Origin: UBA6263 sp049305865
Lineage (GTDB): Bacteria; Patescibacteriota; Gracilibacteria; Absconditabacterales; Absconditicoccaceae
Assembly: GCA_049305865.1 (NCBI GenBank)
Contig: JBAQPP010000014.1
Span: 6,994-70,993, forward strand
DNA: 64,000 bases
Reading direction: 5' to 3'
Made by a program: the position numbers and the translations under genes. The notes beneath the pieces were generated by a model, which ran no database searches, was not told where the DNA came from, and was given only the letters and a program-made list of their open reading frames with translations. This document shows, piece by piece, positions 59,749-64,000 of the stretch (position 1 is its first letter; each line of letters opens with the position of its first letter).

Positions 59749-61959
59749 ATGGAAGAAGATATTAAAAAAGAAATGTGATTCCAAAAAGAGCATGAAAAAA
59801 TAAGTAAAACTTATGCAAGGATTTATACTATAATTTTTAAATTTACATTACCAGTATTGTTAATTGTAGGTTCTTTTTTTATATCAAACAAAATAATACA
59901 AAGTAATTATTTAAAGAATATTTCAATATTCCCCGATAAAGATATCAATCAGATACAGAAAGAAACATTGATTAAAGATTTTAATAATAATATAAGTCAA
60001 AATATAGATAATAAAGATATAGAAATACAGATCATACAATGAAAACTATATACAAAATGAAATTTAATATATTCTCAAGATAATCTTATAAAATATAAAT
60101 GATATGTAGTTCCAAAATTGTTTACAATAGAAAAAAACGCCCCAATAAGCGATATAACTTATTTTGACACTGGATTTTATAAAATAAGTAAACTAGAAGA
60201 ATTTGTAAAAAATATAATATTCATAGATAAATCTAATTTAAATATAAAAATAGAAGATAATAAACAATTAATTCTAGATGAAAGCATAGAAAAGACATTT
60301 AATCTTACTTGTTTCTTTTCAAACAAAATAACAGATAAAATGTGTAATTACTATATAAAAGAATTCCTGAAATATTTTTTTGTATACAATATAAAAAATG
60401 ATATTCAATGACTCAAAAAAATAGATGAAAAGATTAGCATAACACAAAATTATAAAGAATTTTGTGAATGAATAAAAAATTATATAATGTACTCAAATGA
60501 TCCAGAAAACAATCTTAAAGAAATCATAGAAAACTGCTGAAATATACAATCAACGGACGAATTTACTAAAATAAAAAATTTTATAGAAATACAAAAAGAA
60601 TTAAATGAATGATACATAAAGGATAAGTATTATTCGTTCAGAGATTTAAATAGTTACAAATTATTATCATTTCAACAGATATTGTATAACGATATTACAT
60701 CAAGGAAAATAGATACTTTACGTCTAAATAATTATATAAGTTTTCTAAAAAATCTAATTAAAAAGAATAATATGGAACAGTTCTACAAAGAAGAAATATA
60801 TTGGTTTAATAATTATTTTTTAATCAAAAATCTAGAAGCCTCAAAAGAAGAAAATCTATTTCCAATAGTAAAAGATCTATATTCTATAAACAAGTGAGAG
60901 AGCATATTTGGTATACCATGATTAACAACAAAGATAAAAAATAAAAATCTAGAAACATATCAACAAGTATCGACCTGACAAGAATATAATATAATAGAAA
61001 TTATGTCCTGAGCTCAAACTTCTCTAACTAAAACTTTATTAAAAGAGTTATATAACATAACATTTTTTACAATTACAGACCATAATATAATATTAAAAGA
61101 TACAGTAGGTGTTACTTGATATTTTCATATATTAAATAGGACAATAAAAACCAATTTACTACTAGAAAGAAATCAAAATAATTTAATAATAAAATCCATA
61201 AATCTTCAAAAATATTCATCACTTACCAAAGTAATAAACAATATAATTCAAAATGAAAATCGATGAATAAATAAGATATATCAATATATTAATGATAATA
61301 TAGATACTTATTGAGTGGAAGATTCTGGAATACCAATTATTAATATTTGATTCTGTGAAATATTAAAAGCAAAAATAAATTATAATATAGTAGAATGTTC
61401 AGAAAAAAATGTATTAATAGAAAAAGATTGAATAAATTATAAAATATTTATATCAAACGATAAAGCATACGACGTCAATATATCAAATACAGAGATAGAA
61501 AATAGCATAAAAGAACAGTTACAAAAATCTTGATATAATAATATTAGCCTAACGGAAACTATAATATGAATACTAAGTTATAAAGTAGAAGATGAAATAA
61601 TTACATGAAATCAAAATAGTATATTAATAACTGAAATATTTCAAAAATATCTTTGAACAGAGCCAGTCGATGTTGTAGAATCCAAATGATCTTTCTTTTT
61701 AACTTTTGCATTACAAGAAATAAATTTTATAGCAGAATTTGATATGATAAGCAAAACAATAAAAGCTATGTATTTCCAAGACATCACACAGGATTGAAAT
61801 CCATTAAATATAAAAGATTTTTCTTTGTTATTAAGCGATGCCAATAAAACACAGATAAATCAATTCTTGATTAGCCCTATAAATTATATTAAAAATTTAG
61901 ATTCTTTTGCCTATATAAACTACGAAAATAAATTTGGCAAAGAAAATAATACAAAATAG
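59749..61959 (+). CDS. Large membrane-anchored hypothetical protein
   Basis: 736 residues, ends in TAG. One membrane helix near the N-terminus (residues ~27-46, TIIFKFTLPVLLIVGSFFIS) and a large, mostly extracytoplasmic or soluble domain rich in Asn/Ile/Lys with no recognised fold. Few motifs: GIPGLTTKIKN, MSGAQTSLTKTLLKELYN. The strong promoter at 59685-59713 drives it. The C-terminal half is beta/alpha mixed (VEDSGIPIINIGFCEILK; FLTFALQEINFIAEFDM). Not recognised; could be envelope-associated. TGA glycines are spread throughout (MGFQK, QGKLY, KGNLI). Confidence 0.75.
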
Positions 61960-61993
61960 ATAAAATCTATTGTAAATAAAACTCAAAACTTGA

Positions 61994-62013
61994 TATTAGC
62001 ATGGATGCTAACT
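61994..62013 (+). terminator. Possible hairpin terminator
   Basis: TTAGCAT-GG-ATGCTAA palindrome (61996-62011) in the short gap after the 736-residue gene; the T run after it is weak. Confidence 0.35.
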
Positions 62014-62056
62014 TTAGTATTAATTAATTTTTTGATTTACAATTTATATTAATTTT

Positions 62057-63058
62057 ATGTATAAAAGATTCGGATTAAATGACATCAAAAACATACAAAA
62101 TGATTTTTTACAGCATTTTCTAAATATAATAAAAAAAGAAAAAAATCTCAATTTGTGAGATTTCTTAAAAAGGATATTTAAACAATGAGATGATATATAT
62201 TATTTTGAAAGATGAGAACCTATTTTTAGAGTATCACAGAATCAATGACAATTAATTTTAATAGATGAAAAAGATAGAATAGAATTAAAATTAAGTAATG
62301 AAGATAAATCAGAATTAAATAATATGTTAAAGATTGCAATTACAAAAAAACATAAAAACTGATCACAAAAATCTATAGAGAGTATATTATTGGAAGAATT
62401 TCGTAATTGAAAATATTGAGAAATATTTGGCAAACCCTATATAGTTTACGATATAGAAACGACCTCAGATACAAACGATGTTAAACAATTCAAATTTCTT
62501 ATATGATACTGCATGCAACCACAAAAAGACAACACAATGAGTTATGAATATATAGACAAAGAACATCTATGAAAATTCGTAAAAAGATTATTAGAATTTG
62601 ATTGATATATAGTATGATTCAATAATATATGATTTGATAATCCTGTCTGTATATATAATGTTGGTTTATGACAGCAAGAAATAGATATATTAAATAGCAA
62701 AACAATAGATATTTTTATGTTTATACGAAATTTAACTTGAAAAAGATTAAAATTAAATAAAGTATCAGAAACATTTATCGGAAGCGGCAAAACAGTTGAA
62801 TCATGACTAGAAGCAGAAAAATTATGGAAACAATATGAAGAAACATGAGATAAAAAATATCTTGAAGAATATAAAAAATATTGTAAAAATGATGTTAGAA
62901 TTACAGCTTTATCATTATTATATTTATTACACTTTAAAAAGATTTTCATAGAATGAGATGAAATACTTTTCGAAACAAAAGATATAATAGATAAATCCAA
63001 ATTTAGATGAGAAGAAATCAGAACGAATAATACACAAAATCAATCAATATTTGAATAA
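62057..63058 (+). CDS. DEDD-type 3'-5' exonuclease/RNase H-like protein
   Basis: 333 residues. The N-terminal 120 residues are helical and charged. The exonuclease core follows: YDIETTSD (Asp132, Glu134, Exo I), FDGYIVGFNNIGFDNPV (Exo II, ~181-197), and KYCKNDVR with Tyr275-x3-Asp279 (Exo III, DEDDy type). Similar domains proofread DNA polymerases or act alone in repair and RNA turnover; no polymerase is fused here. Not DnaQ-like by length. TGA glycines include LGDFL, KQGDD, EGGEP. It is followed by a methyltransferase gene 37 bases later. Confidence 0.78.
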
Positions 63059-63095
63059 ATAGCTATTTTCTACCTTTTACTTCTTATTTAGTTTA

Positions 63096-63854
63096 ATGAT
63101 TTCTGTAAAAGAAGATTTAAAAAATTTCTACAACAGATATGCAAAAAAATATCATGAAACAAGAAAAAAACATCGAGAAGAGGCAGAAATTATATTAAAT
63201 GAAATTTCTCAGGAAAAAAATAAAAAGATATCAATACTAGAATTTGGATGCTGAGGATGAAGATTTATAAATTATCTGAATAGAACAAATTCAAAAGCAA
63301 AAGTAGAATACACATGAGTAGATATATCTTCAAATCTTATAAAACTAGCTAAAAAAGATAATCCACAAAACAATTTTATATGTGCCGATATAAGCGAATA
63401 TATTACAAAAATAAAACAAGAGCAATTCGACTATATAATATGAACAGAAAGTTTTCAACATATACCAACATTAAAAGAAAGATTTTTTTTGATGAAAGTT
63501 TTTTATAGAATACTCAAATATGACGGAAAAATAATAATGACAAACCGATGTTTATCAAATCGATTTATAAAAAAATATTATAAAAATATCTTGAAAGCAA
63601 TTCTAGAATATATAATTTCATTTTGAAAAAGATCTCCAAGAGATATCTTTGTACCATGGAAATCAGGAGAGTCCGCAAAAGAATTTAGATTTTATCACAT
63701 ATTTGGACTACAAGAGTTAGATAATTTAGCTAGACTATCATGATTTGTTATATCAAAAATATGATATATACAAAAAGACAATAGTATTTCAAAAGAAAGA
63801 AAAAATGCAAGGACGTCATTACTTATAGCATCCAAAAAGATATTTAATTCATAA
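63096..63854 (+). CDS. SAM-dependent methyltransferase, class I
   Basis: 252 residues. The SAM-binding motif ILEFGCGGGRFINYL (residues ~46-60), TGVDISSNLIKLAK, FICADISEYI and YIIGTESFQHIP, then YRILKYDGKIIM, place it in the class I Rossmann methyltransferases. The substrate (lipid, quinone, protein, small molecule) is not evident. GCGGG contains TGA-GGA-TGA glycines. It follows the exonuclease gene and precedes a lipoprotein gene cut by the window edge. Confidence 0.87.
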
Positions 63855-63861
63855 AAACAAA

Positions 63862-64000
63862 ATGATTTATACTGTAAGTAAAAAAAGTTATCTAATAGCA
63901 GTCGTTTTAGTATCAATGGTTTTTTTATATTGATGTAACAAAAACTTAACTACTAACACACAAGAAACAAAAAATAATTCAAATTGAAACAGTATAATAT
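63862..64000 (+). CDS. Lipoprotein (partial, cut by window end)
   Basis: The first 46 codons: MIYTVSKKSYLIAVVLVSMV, then FLYGCNKNLTTNT. A lipoprotein signal with lipobox LYGC (glycine TGA; lipidated Cys26) followed by an Asn/Thr/Ser/Lys-rich linker. The N-terminal MIYTVSKK block matches the starts of the secreted genes at 25511 and 26495. The rest lies outside the window. Confidence 0.75.

Noticed and set aside
62542..63000. 152-codon minus-strand frame
   Set aside because: Antisense to the exonuclease gene with Exo III motif.
1..64000. Widespread pseudogenes or sequencing errors because of many in-frame stops
   Set aside because: The stops are all TGA, fall on conserved glycines, and TAA/TAG do not interrupt the frames; recoding explains all of them.
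1..64000. UGA as tryptophan (code 4) or selenocysteine
   Set aside because: TGG is used for Trp and TGA sits at glycine positions (RpoC zinc finger, L34, RlmH, Obg); it is far too frequent for selenocysteine and no SECIS-like context is consistent.
1..64000. Prophage or insertion sequence
   Set aside because: No transposase, integrase, capsid or terminase motif was recognised; the only foreign-looking genes are the trio at 54311-55673 and the MsrA region.

Overview
The window reads as one contiguous chromosome segment of an AT-rich member of the Patescibacteria/CPR that uses genetic code 25, in which UGA codes for glycine (Absconditabacteria/SR1 or Gracilibacteria). The sequence shows this directly. 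In-frame TGA falls on invariant glycines of RpoC, RpoB, L34, L7/L12, Obg, RimO and a subtilase, among others. TGG still encodes Trp, and only TAA and TAG end genes. Conventional gene calling would break almost every gene here.

Layout. (1) 1-11600, minus strand: one transcription/translation cluster, in order of transcription a small conserved hypothetical, L10-L7/L12 behind an L10-leader-like RNA with an attenuator hairpin, S2, an inserted membrane protein, EF-Ts, a fused S6-S18 protein, L34, RpoB and RpoC (running off the window). (2) 11780-27000, plus strand: a 4,573-residue secreted giant protein with FG-GAP-like repeats, then a secreted hypothetical and a small two-helix pilin-like membrane protein of the type found in Patescibacteria type IV secretion loci. 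This is the most distinctive locus and probably builds cell-surface machinery. (3) 27000-34820: a stand-alone UvrB C-terminal half, two hypotheticals with very similar strong promoters, a nucleotidyltransferase-fold protein, a SOUL-MsrA fusion and a secreted subtilase with TIG-like domains. (4) 34900-43540: RimO, a HemW-like radical SAM enzyme, a C39-like peptidase, the obgE-SDR-rlmH cluster, tRNA-Lys(CUU) and a CCA-adding enzyme. Two copies of a mosaic hairpin repeat sit in the intergenic gaps. (5) 43640-54030: a VirD4/TraG-like ATPase, a hypothetical, TatD, a site-2 protease, a glycosyltransferase, a ZIP transporter and MurF. (6) 54300-55680: three small membrane/coiled-coil genes with no UGA codon at all, a likely recent import from a standard-code organism. 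(7) 55800-64000: a winged-helix-like protein, a PerM/AI-2E transporter, RnpA, an RsuA/RluB-type pseudouridine synthase, a lipoprotein, a large membrane-anchored hypothetical, a DEDD exonuclease, a methyltransferase and a truncated lipoprotein.

The housekeeping genes handle transcription, ribosome assembly and modification, and tRNA maturation. The secreted giant protein, pilin-like protein, VirD4-like ATPase, subtilase and lipoproteins point to a cell invested in surface structures, as expected of an epibiont or predator; that lifestyle is inference. The main caution is that all reading frames were translated by eye under code 25. No alignment or database search was run.
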